Shown piece after piece: positions 14,559-23,104 of a DNA stretch of 37,555 nt (positions are counted from its first letter, which is position 1; every line of letters begins with the position of its first letter). Source of the stretch: Candidatus Eisenbacteria bacterium. Lineage in GTDB: Bacteria; Eisenbacteria; RBG-16-71-46; SZUA-252. The stretch covers positions 1 through 37,555 of the forward strand of contig VBOW01000065.1 in the NCBI GenBank assembly GCA_005893275.1, read 5' to 3'. Below the pieces are notes generated by a model. It saw only the letters and a program-made list of their open reading frames with translations. It had not been told where the DNA came from and searched no databases. The position numbers and the translations under genes are program-made.

Positions 14559-16271
14559 CGGGGGCGGGAGGGGAGCCCTCAGCTCGACCAGCTTTTTCCG
14601 GGTGAGCTCGTCCGCCGGATCGATCCGGGAGGCGCGCTCGTAGAGCGCCAGCGCATCCCCCCTGCGCCCGGCTTTCTCGCGGAGGACGGCGAGGTTCGTG
14701 AGCGCGAGCGTATTGTCGGGCTCAAGCTCGGCCCCGCGCGTGAGCGACCGCTCCGCCTCCGCCGTTCGTCCGTGGGTCGCCTGGAGCACGCCGAGATTGA
14801 CCCAGGCTTCCGCGTAGTCGGGATTCTTCCGAATCGCCGACTCGAAGAGACGCATCGCCTGCCCGGCATCTCCCTTGATCGCGAGCTTCACGCCAAGGCT
14901 GTACTCCGCGTCCGCGTTCATCGTCTTGGGCATCGGCCCTTGAGCGAGATTGCCCAGGAGGAAAAGAGACGCCACGCCCGCGATCGCCGTGGCGCGCTCC
15001 CGAGCGCGCGCCTCCTCGAGGAACCACCGCGCCCCGGCCGCCGCGAAAATGAGGAGCGGCGGCACTAGCGGCAGGCGGTAGCGCGCCGTGATGAAGAAGG
15101 CGAGAACCGCGGCTCCGTACGCGACGACGATCGCGGCGAGCATTGGGGCTCGGCGCCAGCACGCCGCCATGCCGACGAGCCCGAGCGGCATGAGAAGCCC
15201 GAACGGAAACGCCAGTCCCGGGACTTTCCAGAGCAGGAGGCGAAGCGCGGGCGAGTGCGCGCGGGCGGGATAGATCTCCTGGTTGCGCGGGATCTCGTTC
15301 CCGGCGAGGAGGAGGTAGAGCTTCTTGAGCTGAAGCCGAGCGAATCCGAGCGGGTCGGATCCCGCGTAGGCGATCACCTTCCCGACGAAGTAGCTCGAGG
15401 CGGCGCCCGCGCCCCGGATCCCTTCCCGGCGCGGCTCCAGCACGAATCGCTTCCAATGCAGGTCGGGGCGGATCGCCACGGTCTCGTCGTAACGCGGATT
15501 ATTCCCGATGAAGAGGTTGATCCCGCCGTTCCAGGAGATCGGAATGAATTCGCCGCCTCGCTCCAAGTTGCGCCACAGGACCGGGGCGATGGCGAGCGCC
15601 AGGCCCACGAGGACGATCCACGCGCGCCGGCGCGCGACGGCCGCGAGGACCGCCACGATCACGAGCGATGTCGCCGTGACGATCGAGGCAAACCCCGCAA
15701 CGAGGCCCGACCCTCCCCAGAGCCAAGGGCCGCGCCGAGGGTTCTCGCGCGCGAGGAGCGCCAAGAGGATCGAAGCGAGCTGGAGCGCGATCGTGAGCGT
15801 GGGCGTGAGAAGCTCCCCGTCGAAGTAGATCAGCATGCCGTACAGCGCCGCGCCGATTCCCGCGTAGAGCCCGACCCTCCGGTCGAAGAGCCGCGCCCCG
15901 ATCCACGCGGTCATCACGGCGCTCGCCGCGCCGAGGAGCGCCTGCACGATGCGAGGCGCGAGGTATCCCGGGCCCGCGGCCGCATAGATCCAGCCCAGAA
16001 AGTAGGAATAGCCGGGCGGTTGCCAGAAGATCAGGTCGGGATGGCCGTGGCCCGAGGCGATCGAGCGCGCGGCATCGTCGTACGTTGCCGCGTCGATCAC
16101 GGGGTTCACGAAGAAGGGGCTCGCGCGCATCGCGAGCACGTGGATGAGCCGCGGCAGAAACGCCACAACGAAGAGCAGGAGCATGGAGCCCACGGAAAGC
16201 CCCGGCCCCTGCGCGTGCGACCGCCCCGGTGCGCGCGCTCGTCCCGGCGCGCGCGTCGGTCTCGGCCTCAC
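14520..16271 (-). CDS. membrane glycosyltransferase (GT39/ArnT-PMT-like) with C-terminal TPRs
   Basis: A polytopic protein with about eleven hydrophobic segments. The first luminal loop carries acidic residues (NPVIDAATYDDAARS), as in the PMT/ArnT superfamily, which use polyprenyl-phosphate sugars to glycosylate proteins or lipids outside the membrane. The C-terminal about 110 residues are soluble and contain three TPR units (AEYSLGVKLAIKGDAGQAMR, AEAWVNLGVLQATHGRTAEA, ALTNLAVLREKAGRRGDALA). The GTG at 16271 overlaps the permease stop (GTGA) and would give 583 residues. An internal ATG at 16184 gives 554 residues starting right at the first helix. The acceptor and sugar are unknown. Confidence 0.85.
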   Translation of the reverse strand: MRPRPTRAPGRARAPGRSHAQGPGLSVGSMLLLFVVAFLPRLIHVLAMRASPFFVNPVIDAATYDDAARSIASGHGHPDLIFWQPPGYSYFLGWIYAAAGPGYLAPRIVQALLGAASAVMTAWIGARLFDRRVGLYAGIGAALYGMLIYFDGELLTPTLTIALQLASILLALLARENPRRGPWLWGGSGLVAGFASIVTATSLVIVAVLAAVARRRAWIVLVGLALAIAPVLWRNLERGGEFIPISWNGGINLFIGNNPRYDETVAIRPDLHWKRFVLEPRREGIRGAGAASSYFVGKVIAYAGSDPLGFARLQLKKLYLLLAGNEIPRNQEIYPARAHSPALRLLLWKVPGLAFPFGLLMPLGLVGMAACWRRAPMLAAIVVAYGAAVLAFFITARYRLPLVPPLLIFAAAGARWFLEEARARERATAIAGVASLFLLGNLAQGPMPKTMNADAEYSLGVKLAIKGDAGQAMRLFESAIRKNPDYAEAWVNLGVLQATHGRTAEAERSLTRGAELEPDNTLALTNLAVLREKAGRRGDALALYERASRIDPADELTRKKLVELRAPLPPPSEPAQPSGREPK

Positions 16272-17647
16272 CCCGGGTGGCCCGCCGCGGCTCGGCCGCG
16301 GCGCTTGCGTGCCCAAAAGTAGGAGAACGGGAACCCGAGCGAGGCGACGAGCACGCCGGCGGCGGCGCGCCACCCGCTCGAGCTCAAATCGCTCGCCACG
16401 ATCGCCACCGTGACCAGAATGAAGACGAGCGGCGTGATCGGGTAGAGCGGGGTGTGATAGCTCGGCGCCTGGACGATTCCTTGCCGCTCTTTCCGCCTGT
16501 ACACGAACAGGGCCGCGATCGTGATCCCGTAGAAGAGCCACGAGGTCGTGACGAACCAGCCGGACACGTCCTCGAACCCGCCCGCGAACCAAAGCCAGAT
16601 CGTGGAGAGCGCCCCCTGGATCCAGAGGGCGACGTCGGGGGTGCCGCGTTCCACGTTGACATGCGCCGCGCGCTTCCAGAAGAGCCCGTCGGCCGCCATG
16701 GCCAGCGTCACGCGCGGGCCGGTTAGAATCGAGGCGTTCACCGTGCCGAACGTCGAAACGGCCACGAGGACGGCGAGGGCGCGTCCGCCCCAGTCCCCGA
16801 GGATCCGCCGCATCGCCTCCGCGCCCACCGCTTCGTAGGTGCCCACCTCCGCCGGGCTCAGCACCGAGAAGTAAGCCAGATTGGTGATCACGTAGACGAC
16901 AACGACGAGCATCGTCCCGCCCAGGATCGCGATCGGGAAGTTCCGAGCGGGGTTCACAACCTCTCCCCCCACGTAGGTGGAGTCGGTCCACCCGTCGTAG
17001 GCGAAGAAAACCGGGATCATCGCGAATGCCAGGGCGAGGAGGAAGGGGTGACCGCGGTGCGGCACGGTCACGACCTGACCGGCGGGCGGCCCGGCGTGAG
17101 GAAGAAGGAAGGCGGCGAGGCAGAGGACCAGGATGCCCGAGACCTTGAGCGTGGTGAGCACGGTCTGTGTGCCCGTGCCCTGCTTCACGCCGAGCAGGTT
17201 GACGAACGTGAGGAACGCGATCGCTCCGAAACCGGCGAAAAACTCGGCGCCCTTGCCGAGCCCGACCGCCTGGCAGAAGTAGGTCGCGAACACGCTCGCA
17301 ATGGAGGCGATCACCGTCGGCTTGATCACCCAGAGGCTCGCCCATCCGAAAATGAAGGCCAGGCGGTCCCCGAAGCTCTCGCGGATGAAGACGTAGAGCC
17401 CCCCGGTTCGCGGGTGGGTGACCGCCATCTCCGCGAGCGCGAGCGAGCCGCACATCGAAAGAACGCCGCCGAGCACCCATGCGAGCAGCGCCGCGGCCGG
17501 GCTCGTCAGCTCCTGCGCCACGGAATGAGGGGAGCGGAAGATACCGGATCCGATAATGCTCCCCACCGTGATCGCGGTCGCGGCGTAGAGGCCGATCCGG
17601 CGCTTGAGCGGGGGCTCCTCGCGCGGGGGAGGTGTCTGGCCGACCAT
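16268..17647 (-). CDS. APC-superfamily amino-acid permease (LAT-like)
   Basis: A 459-residue transporter with twelve predicted helices. The signature GSIIGSGIF in the first helix binds the substrate backbone in APC/LAT transporters. Other matches are LSMCGSLALAEMAVTHPRTGG, YDGWTDSTYVGGEVVNPARN and the late YRRKE loop. It resembles the LAT and SteT-like exchangers rather than GABA permeases. ATG 17647 lacks a strong ribosome-binding site. The next gene on this strand starts in the stop codon, so permease and glycosyltransferase are coupled, an unusual pairing with no evident functional link. Confidence 0.93.
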   Translation of the reverse strand: MVGQTPPPREEPPLKRRIGLYAATAITVGSIIGSGIFRSPHSVAQELTSPAAALLAWVLGGVLSMCGSLALAEMAVTHPRTGGLYVFIRESFGDRLAFIFGWASLWVIKPTVIASIASVFATYFCQAVGLGKGAEFFAGFGAIAFLTFVNLLGVKQGTGTQTVLTTLKVSGILVLCLAAFLLPHAGPPAGQVVTVPHRGHPFLLALAFAMIPVFFAYDGWTDSTYVGGEVVNPARNFPIAILGGTMLVVVVYVITNLAYFSVLSPAEVGTYEAVGAEAMRRILGDWGGRALAVLVAVSTFGTVNASILTGPRVTLAMAADGLFWKRAAHVNVERGTPDVALWIQGALSTIWLWFAGGFEDVSGWFVTTSWLFYGITIAALFVYRRKERQGIVQAPSYHTPLYPITPLVFILVTVAIVASDLSSSGWRAAAGVLVASLGFPFSYFWARKRRGRAAAGHPG

Positions 17648-17772
17648 GGCGGCAGACCGTACCCGCTCCCGGTCGCGCTGTCCACGGCATCCGTCCGGTG
17701 AGGAACGGTATACTGTTGCGAACGGTCACCTTCGACCCGCCCGCTGGGCGGGGCTCGTGTTGCGGAGGCGTA

Positions 17773-18840
17773 ATGGCGATAACGGAAAACGGATCGGCCC
17801 GGATCATCCTGATCGCTCTGCTTGTCGCTTCGCTCGTTCTCGTCTGGTTGATCATCCGGCCCTTCGCCGCCGCTCTCTTCATGGCGGCGGTGCTCGCGGT
17901 CACGTTTCATCGCTGGTATGCCCGGCTCCTTACCCGTGTGCGCGGACGCCGAACCCTCGCCGCCGGCATCATCACAGCCTGTCTCGTGCTCGCGCTGGTC
18001 TTGCCCGTCGCCGCTCTCGGGGTGATTGCGGTGCGGGAGGCCGCGGAGAGCCTGGATTTTCTCCACAAGGTGCTCGCAGAGGAAGGCGTGGAAGGACTCA
18101 TCCGGCAAGTGCCCGAGCCGATCCAGGGCTGGGTCGCCCAGCGGTGGCGCCAGATACCGAAGCGCGACCAGAATGCGGAATTTATCTTCAATCTCGAGCG
18201 TCGGGCGGCCGCGTCGATCCCCCGTCTCCTCAACGAGGCCGGGCAGATCGTCGCCCAAGCCCTGCTCATGTCGGTCGCGCTCTTCTTCATGCTCATGGAC
18301 GGCGGGAGGCTCCTCGCCTGGCTGGACGTGATCTCGCCGCTTCAGCGAAGACAGATGCGCGAGCTGTTCTCGGAATTCCGTCGCGTCTCGGCCAGCGTGT
18401 TGCTCGGCTCGGTGGTGACCGCGGGCGCGCAGGCCGCGGCCGCGCTCGTCGGGTACCTCATCGCGCGGGCGCCGAATCCTTCCTTCCTCGCCCTCGCGAC
18501 GTTCTTCCTGGGGCTGATTCCGATTCTAGGCGCCGGAGGATTTTCCTTCGCGGTCGCCATCTATCTCTACCTGACGGGGCATGTCTATGCGGCGGTCTTT
18601 CTCGCCATCTGGAGCACGTTCGTGGTCGGGATGGTGGACAACGTCCTGAAGCCGATCGTGATCAAAGGCGGGATGGAAATGCACGGGGCGATCGTCTTCT
18701 TCGCGTTGATCGGAGGGCTCGCGGCGTTCGGTCCCGTCGGACTCGTGCTCGGCCCGCTCAGCGTGAGCCTTCTGCTCGCCGTCCTGCGCATCTACCAGCG
18801 CGACTTCCCGGAATCCGAAGGGGCCGCGGCCTCACCGTAG
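17773..18840 (+). CDS. AI-2E/PerM-family membrane protein
   Basis: A 355-residue member of the AI-2E transporter family (PerM, YdiK, TqsA), with about eight helices and the characteristic GHVYAAVFLAIWSTFVVGMVDN near the C-terminus, followed by LKPIVIKGG. The central soluble-looking part (residues 90-170) is the usual insertion between the two membrane blocks. Functions reported for the family include AI-2 export and ion transport, so the name is only a label. GGAGG is four bases from the ATG. A TATACT sits at 17709-17714, but no matching -35 box is clear. The ABC genes follow 27 bases after the stop. Confidence 0.92.
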   Translation: MAITENGSARIILIALLVASLVLVWLIIRPFAAALFMAAVLAVTFHRWYARLLTRVRGRRTLAAGIITACLVLALVLPVAALGVIAVREAAESLDFLHKVLAEEGVEGLIRQVPEPIQGWVAQRWRQIPKRDQNAEFIFNLERRAAASIPRLLNEAGQIVAQALLMSVALFFMLMDGGRLLAWLDVISPLQRRQMRELFSEFRRVSASVLLGSVVTAGAQAAAALVGYLIARAPNPSFLALATFFLGLIPILGAGGFSFAVAIYLYLTGHVYAAVFLAIWSTFVVGMVDNVLKPIVIKGGMEMHGAIVFFALIGGLAAFGPVGLVLGPLSVSLLLAVLRIYQRDFPESEGAAASP

Positions 18841-18867
18841 CAGCGGTGTCCTTGGAGGAGAGATTTC

Positions 18868-19794
18868 ATGAACGCCCCGCTTCGCGTCGAATCGCTCGTC
18901 AAGTCCTATGGCTCCCGTCCCGCCCTCGCGGGGGTTTCCTTGCACGTGGCCGAGGGGGAGATCTTCGGTCTCCTCGGCCCGAACGGCGCGGGCAAGACGA
19001 CCCTCATCCGCTGCGTCGTGGGCCGGGTCGTGCCGAACTCAGGGTCCATCACGATCTTCGGCGATCCGGTCGGGAGCGCCCAGGCGCGGGCGCGGATCGG
19101 CTACATCCCGCAAGAGATCGCGCTCTATCCGCGGCTCACCGCCGAAGAGAACCTCACCGTGTTCGGACGCTATGCCGGAGTCTCGGGGGAGGCGCTGCCC
19201 GGCGCGATCCGGGGCTGCCTCGATTGGGCCGGCCTCACGGAGAGATCCAAAGAGCCGGTGATGAAATTTTCCGGCGGAATGAAACGAAGGCTCAACATGG
19301 CCGCCGGGCTCTTGCAGAGGCCGAAGCTCGTCCTCCTCGATGAGCCCACGACCGGGGTCGATCCGCAGTCGCGCCAGCGGATCTACGCGATGGTCGAGGA
19401 GCTTCGCGCGGACGGCGCCTCGGTGATCTACACGACCCACTACATGGAGGAAGCCGAGCGGCTCTGCGACCGCATCGCCATCATCGACCACGGGAAGATC
19501 ATCGCGCTGGGAACGCACGGGGAGCTGGTCCGCCAGAATTTCGGCTCGAGGTGCGAGCTGGTGCTCCACTGCGACGGGGAGGCCGCGGCGGCTCACTCGA
19601 AGTGGGCGGAGGCGCGAGGCGGCGCCGTGAACGGAGCCTCGTTCCGGTTCCCCGTCTCTGATCCGGCCTTCGAAATCGCCGAGATTCTCGAGTCCGCGCG
19701 GGCCGAAGCGGTTCCGGTCCGCGATCTCTCATTCAAGTCGCCGAACCTCGAATCGGTATTTCTCCACCTGACCGGAAGGGGGCTCCGCGAATGA
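18868..19794 (+). CDS. ABC transporter ATP-binding protein (ABC-2 exporter type)
   Basis: A 308-residue ATPase with Walker A GPNGAGKTT (residues 38-46), Q-loop PQEIALYP (81-88), signature FSGGMKRRL (134-142), Walker B LVLLDEPTTGVD (155-166) and the switch histidine His191 in TTHYMEEAE. The C-terminal extension of about 90 residues is typical of exporters of the DrrA/NatA/CcmA group. GGAGGAGA lies before the ATG, and the stop overlaps the permease ATG (ATGA). It should power the permease encoded next; cargo unknown. Confidence 0.95.
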   Translation: MNAPLRVESLVKSYGSRPALAGVSLHVAEGEIFGLLGPNGAGKTTLIRCVVGRVVPNSGSITIFGDPVGSAQARARIGYIPQEIALYPRLTAEENLTVFGRYAGVSGEALPGAIRGCLDWAGLTERSKEPVMKFSGGMKRRLNMAAGLLQRPKLVLLDEPTTGVDPQSRQRIYAMVEELRADGASVIYTTHYMEEAERLCDRIAIIDHGKIIALGTHGELVRQNFGSRCELVLHCDGEAAAAHSKWAEARGGAVNGASFRFPVSDPAFEIAEILESARAEAVPVRDLSFKSPNLESVFLHLTGRGLRE

Positions 19795-21101
19795 TCTTCT
19801 CGATCGTGCGAACGGGCTTCATGAACCTCCGCCGGGACCGAGGCGCCCTCACCTTGAGCTTCATCGTGCCGATCGCCTTCTTCTCGATCTTCGCGGGGAT
19901 CTTCGGAAGCAGGAGCGGCGGGACCGACCCGATCCGAATGGCGGTGGTCGACGAAGACCATAGCGAGCTGTCCCGGCGCCTCGTCGAAGCGCTGCTGGCA
20001 GAGGGAGGCTTGAGAGCCCAGACCGGACCCGCGGCGGCGAAAGGGGCTCAAGCTTCCCTCTATGACGCGCGCACCGCGGAAGCCGCCGTGCGCTCGGGCG
20101 ATCTCCCGGTTGCGGTGATCATTCCGAAGGGGTTCGGGGAATCCCCAATCCAGTTCGGCCCCTCGGCGAAGCAGACCAAGCTTCAGATCCTGAACGACAG
20201 CTCCGATCCGATCGCGGCGCAAGTGGTGTACGGGCTGATTCAGAAATCGGCGATGGTCTCGCTCCCGGACGCAATGGCATCGGAAGGCGCCAAGTACCTG
20301 GACCGCGTGAGCGGCGGGCTCACGAGCGAGCAAAGGGCGCGGGTCGATCGGTCCATGCAGGAGCTTCGCGTCTACTCAGAGTCGAGGCGGAAGCAGGCGG
20401 CCGGCGGTGGCGGCGGCGCGGGCGCCGCGGCCGGCGGCACGACCCTGACCGGCCTGGTCTCGGCGGATATTCGGGACGTGGTCGGGGAGAACAAGAAAAA
20501 TCCGCTCGTCGCCTTCTACGCGGCCGGCATCGGCGTCATGTTCCTTCTCTTCAGCGCGTCGGCGGCGGGAGGGGCGATCCTGGATGAATCCGAGAGCGGC
20601 ACCCTCGACCGGATCCTCTCTTCGCGGGTGACGATGAGCACCCTACTTCTCGGGAAGCTTCTCTATTCGGCGCTACTCGGAATCAGCCAGCTCACGGTGA
20701 TGTTTCTTTGGGGAGCGCTCGCGTTCAAGGTCGAGCTGTTCCGCCATCTCGGAGGTTTTTTCCTGATGGCGACGGTGACCGCCTTTGCCTCGGCCGGCCT
20801 GGGTCTGGCGCTCGCCGCCTCGTGTAAGACGCGGGCTCAGCTCGGCGCGCTCACCACGCTCGTCGTGCTGGTCATGTCCGCCCTCGGTGGTAGCATGGTT
20901 CCGCGTTTCATCATGCCGGAGTTTCTTCAGAAGATCGGGCTCGTGACGTTCAACGCGTGGGCGCTCGACGGATTCACGAAGATCTTCTGGCGCGAGGAGC
21001 CGGTCACCCACGTCTGGCCGCAAGTGCTCGTGCTGGTTGGAGCCGCGACGCTGTTTTTCGCGATAGCGCGAAGGCTCGCGCGCCGGTGGGAGGTGGCGTG
21101 A
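19791..21101 (+). CDS. ABC-2-type transporter permease
   Basis: A 436-residue permease of the ABC2_membrane_3 (YhhJ/NatB) type. It has one N-terminal helix (about 20-40), a large extracytoplasmic domain of about 200 residues, then five helices in the C-terminal half. The motif LDRILSSRVTMSTLLLGKLL marks the coupling helix region. The large domain holds a Gly/Ala-rich linker (AAGGGGGAGAAAGG) near residue 205. The start overlaps the ATPase stop. It is convergent with the tmRNA gene, 28 bases away. Confidence 0.93.
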   Translation: MIFSIVRTGFMNLRRDRGALTLSFIVPIAFFSIFAGIFGSRSGGTDPIRMAVVDEDHSELSRRLVEALLAEGGLRAQTGPAAAKGAQASLYDARTAEAAVRSGDLPVAVIIPKGFGESPIQFGPSAKQTKLQILNDSSDPIAAQVVYGLIQKSAMVSLPDAMASEGAKYLDRVSGGLTSEQRARVDRSMQELRVYSESRRKQAAGGGGGAGAAAGGTTLTGLVSADIRDVVGENKKNPLVAFYAAGIGVMFLLFSASAAGGAILDESESGTLDRILSSRVTMSTLLLGKLLYSALLGISQLTVMFLWGALAFKVELFRHLGGFFLMATVTAFASAGLGLALAASCKTRAQLGALTTLVVLVMSALGGSMVPRFIMPEFLQKIGLVTFNAWALDGFTKIFWREEPVTHVWPQVLVLVGAATLFFAIARRLARRWEVA

Positions 21102-21129
21102 TCCGGGCGCGCGGAAGCGGGAAAAAAAG

Positions 21130-21474
21130 TGGAGGCGGAGGGAATTGAACCCTCGTCCGAAAGTAGATCCAGAAGGAGCACTACGCGCGTAGTCCGTTAT
21201 CCAGATTTCGCAGCCCCGGACGCCAACGGACTAGGTCACGGTGCCGCTAGCTCGATGTGATCTCGTCCCCCCGACTCAAGCGGATCGTTGGGACCAGCCT
21301 ACCTTAATGACGCCCGATCCAGCCTCGGCAGGCTCAGACCGGTCGAGCGTGGCAGCTAAGCCGCCAGAGCCAATTCAGAATTGGCTTTTGATCTTCGCCC
21401 GTGGTTTTACGAGGCCTACGGGCACCTCGGCGCGCGTTCCTAAATTCACCACTCCGTCGAATCCGTTCGCCCCC
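21130..21474 (-). ncRNA. ssrA: tmRNA (transfer-messenger RNA)
   Basis: Rescues stalled ribosomes by trans-translation. The 5' end GGGGGCGAACGGATTCGACGG is the universal tmRNA start (21474 downward), and the 3' end carries a T-arm with TTCAATT. The acceptor strands pair over seven base pairs and contain the G3-U70 wobble needed for alanylation. CCA is not encoded. The tag frame lies at 21385-21356: the resume codon GCC is followed by AAT TCT GAA TTG GCT CTG GCG GCT TAG, giving Ala-ANSELALAA (the first Ala comes from the charged tmRNA). A run of seven T residues (21128-21122) starts two bases after the acceptor end and may act as terminator with the T-arm/acceptor stem. Confidence 0.96.
21356..21385 (-). 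other. tmRNA tag-peptide reading frame
   Basis: Nine sense codons and TAG encode ANSELALAA. It ends in the ALAA that ClpXP and related proteases recognise, and its second residue is the conserved Asn. Translation would resume at the GCC codon directly after the AUCAAAA-type stretch. It is shorter than the ten encoded residues of the E. coli tag. Confidence 0.88.
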
Positions 21475-21558
21475 AATGGGTTACTGTCTATCCTATGATT
21501 TCGTGAGCTGCTCCCAGGATTCTACCAGGGTCGGCCCCATAGTTCATCCAGATATCCC

Positions 21559-21587
21559 TTTACCCCCCCGCGATAGGTAAGTACACT
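21559..21587 (+). promoter_or_regulatory. candidate promoter of the first outer-membrane protein gene
   Basis: TTTACC (21559-21564) and TACACT (21582-21587) with 17-bp spacing lie about 93 bases before the ATG at 21680. The leader is Pro-tract- and G/C-rich, with no other gene. Moderate match. Confidence 0.4.
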
Positions 21588-21679
21588 GCCTCGGCTTTGC
21601 GGAGGGGTTCCCATGGCCCCCCGCGCCTGCAACTATTGTGGCACCCAAGCGCGCAGTTAACCCCGAACGTGGAGGTACC

Positions 21680-22288
21680 ATGAGGTCCCGGAAGAGCCTG
21701 TTTTTGCTAGCGGCGTTTCTGCTCCTCGTCCCTGCGGCGGCCTTCGCCAACGGCGGCTGGATGATCGATGCACGCGCCGGTGTCGGACTCCCGATGGGCG
21801 ACTTCGGTAATGAGTTCAAGTCGGGTCTCCTTATCGGCGTCGATGCCTCTCACATGATGAGCCCGCAGTTCGCCCTCGGCTTCGATGGGAATTACATCAA
21901 GAACAACCCCAGCGATGACAACCAGGCAGCGCTCGACGCCGTGTTCGGGCCGGGCACGGATGCCGCCGCCAAGTTCCTCCACTACGGCGTGCACGCCAAG
22001 TACATGATGTCCACGAAGGGTACGAAGATGACCCCGTACCTGGTCGGCGGAGCAGGTCTCTACAATGTCAAGGTCGAGGTCACGCCTCCAGGTGGTCCGG
22101 ACATCAGCGATTCGGAGACGAAGTTGGGTATTCGCGGCGGCCTTGGATTGAATTGGATGATGGGGCAGAACTGGGGCCTCGGATTCCAGGCCGACTACAA
22201 CGATGTCTTCACGAGCGACCAATCTTCGCAGTACATCGGACTCTCGGGCGGGCTTCACTTCAATCTCACGCCAAGCTCGCACCAGTAG
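21680..22288 (+). CDS. outer-membrane beta-barrel protein, paralogue 1
   Basis: A 202-residue exported protein with a signal peptide ending AFA (about residue 23). Alternating hydrophobic/Gly-rich strands follow in the pattern of eight-stranded OmpA-like barrels (the OMP_b-brl family), such as GGWMIDARAGVGLPMGDFG near the N-terminus and GLGFQADYNDVF and YIGLSGGLHFNL in the last strands, which end on an aromatic residue. ATG 21680 has GGAGG four bases upstream. The next gene encodes a closely similar protein of the same length. Role unknown; it may be structural or a small porin. Confidence 0.88.
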   Translation: MRSRKSLFLLAAFLLLVPAAAFANGGWMIDARAGVGLPMGDFGNEFKSGLLIGVDASHMMSPQFALGFDGNYIKNNPSDDNQAALDAVFGPGTDAAAKFLHYGVHAKYMMSTKGTKMTPYLVGGAGLYNVKVEVTPPGGPDISDSETKLGIRGGLGLNWMMGQNWGLGFQADYNDVFTSDQSSQYIGLSGGLHFNLTPSSHQ

Positions 22289-22337
22289 TCGGCAACGATT
22301 CGACTGAACCGTCCGCGCGCGGGCGGGCAGAAAACAA

Positions 22338-22373
22338 CCCGGCCGGGGAGCAATCCTCGGCCGGGATTCTTTT
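22338..22373 (+). terminator. Rho-independent terminator between the two OMP genes
   Basis: A 12-bp stem with one G-U pair, CCCGGCCGGGGA (22338-22349) with TCCTCGGCCGGG (22354-22365), and a GCAA loop is followed by ATTCTTTT. It lies 50 bases after the first OMP stop and so separates the two paralogues transcriptionally. Confidence 0.8.
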
Positions 22374-22385
22374 ACCAGTTTGGCA

Positions 22386-22414
22386 TCGGCAAGTGCCCTC
22401 GGCACCGGTAGACT
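22386..22414 (+). promoter_or_regulatory. candidate promoter of the second outer-membrane protein gene
   Basis: TCGGCA (22386-22391) and TAGACT (22409-22414), 17 bp apart, follow the terminator and precede the ATG at 22456 by 41 bases. Confidence 0.35.
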
Positions 22415-22455
22415 CATTTTTATCCGGCGCAACCCCACCCAAACGGGGAGATACC

Positions 22456-23064
22456 ATGGAATCCTGGAAGAGCTTTTTCCTGATTACGGCCGTGCTCCTC
22501 GTGCCCGCCGCGTCCGCCTCCGCGAGCGGCGGATGGCTGATTGACGCCAACGCGGGGATAGGCATTCCGACGAGCGATTTCGGCAAGGACTGGAAATCCG
22601 GCCTCCTGATGGGCGCCTCGGCGGCCTACGCGCTCACCCCCCAATTCGCGGTCGGTGTGGACGGATCGTACGTGAAGAACGACCCATCCAACGATTACGC
22701 GGCGATCCTCAAGTCCTCCAGCGCGGATGATGAATTCAAGCTCGTCCATTACGGCGCGCACGGGAAATGGATCGCTCCCGCGACCGCGAACCGGGTGAGC
22801 CCCTACCTTGTGGCCGGGGTGGGGCTCTACAGCGTGAAAAACAACTACGTGGAGCCGACGTTTTCGGTCGAATCGACCCAGACCGCCTTCGGGCTTCGCG
22901 GCGGCGTGGGGTTCGATTGGATGATCGGCTCGACCTGGGGTCTTGCGTTCGAGGGCGACTACCACCACGTCATGATCGACAAGGACAAGTTCGGATACAA
23001 ATCGGCGCCGTTCATCGGAGTGACCGCCGGCATTCACTGGGCGCTGCACCCGGGGGCGAAGTAG
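22456..23064 (+). CDS. outer-membrane beta-barrel protein, paralogue 2
   Basis: Also 202 residues. A signal peptide (cleavage after SASA, about residue 23) is followed by GGWLIDANAGIGIPTSDFGK, then barrel strands YLVAGVGLYSVKN, FGLRGGVGFDWMIG and GLAFEGDYHHVMID, ending in GVTAGIHWALHPGAK. It aligns with paralogue 1 along its whole length with differences in the loops, so the pair arose by tandem duplication. It has its own promoter candidate and is separated from paralogue 1 by a terminator. GGGGAG lies before ATG. The function is not readable. Confidence 0.88.
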   Translation: MESWKSFFLITAVLLVPAASASASGGWLIDANAGIGIPTSDFGKDWKSGLLMGASAAYALTPQFAVGVDGSYVKNDPSNDYAAILKSSSADDEFKLVHYGAHGKWIAPATANRVSPYLVAGVGLYSVKNNYVEPTFSVESTQTAFGLRGGVGFDWMIGSTWGLAFEGDYHHVMIDKDKFGYKSAPFIGVTAGIHWALHPGAK

Positions 23065-23071
23065 GCGCGCT

Positions 23072-23094
23072 AAGGCAGGCGCCGGGGCCGCCTT
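23072..23094 (+). terminator. terminator-like hairpin between the OMP and pyrophosphatase genes
   Basis: AAGGCAGGC (23072-23080) pairs with GCCGCCTT (23087-23094) with one bulged A and a six-base loop, ending at TTTACTT on the plus strand. It lies between convergent genes and may end transcripts from both sides. Confidence 0.55.
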
Positions 23095-23104
23095 TACTTC
23101 CCGC

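Noticed and set aside
16272-17903. Upstream extension of the glycosyltransferase frame to 1127 codons
   Set aside because: The extension runs through the permease in another frame and has no homology. Only the part below 16271 is a real protein.
21241-21498. An 85-codon plus-strand frame
   Set aside because: It is the complement of the tmRNA, whose ends, acceptor pairing and tag are all visible.
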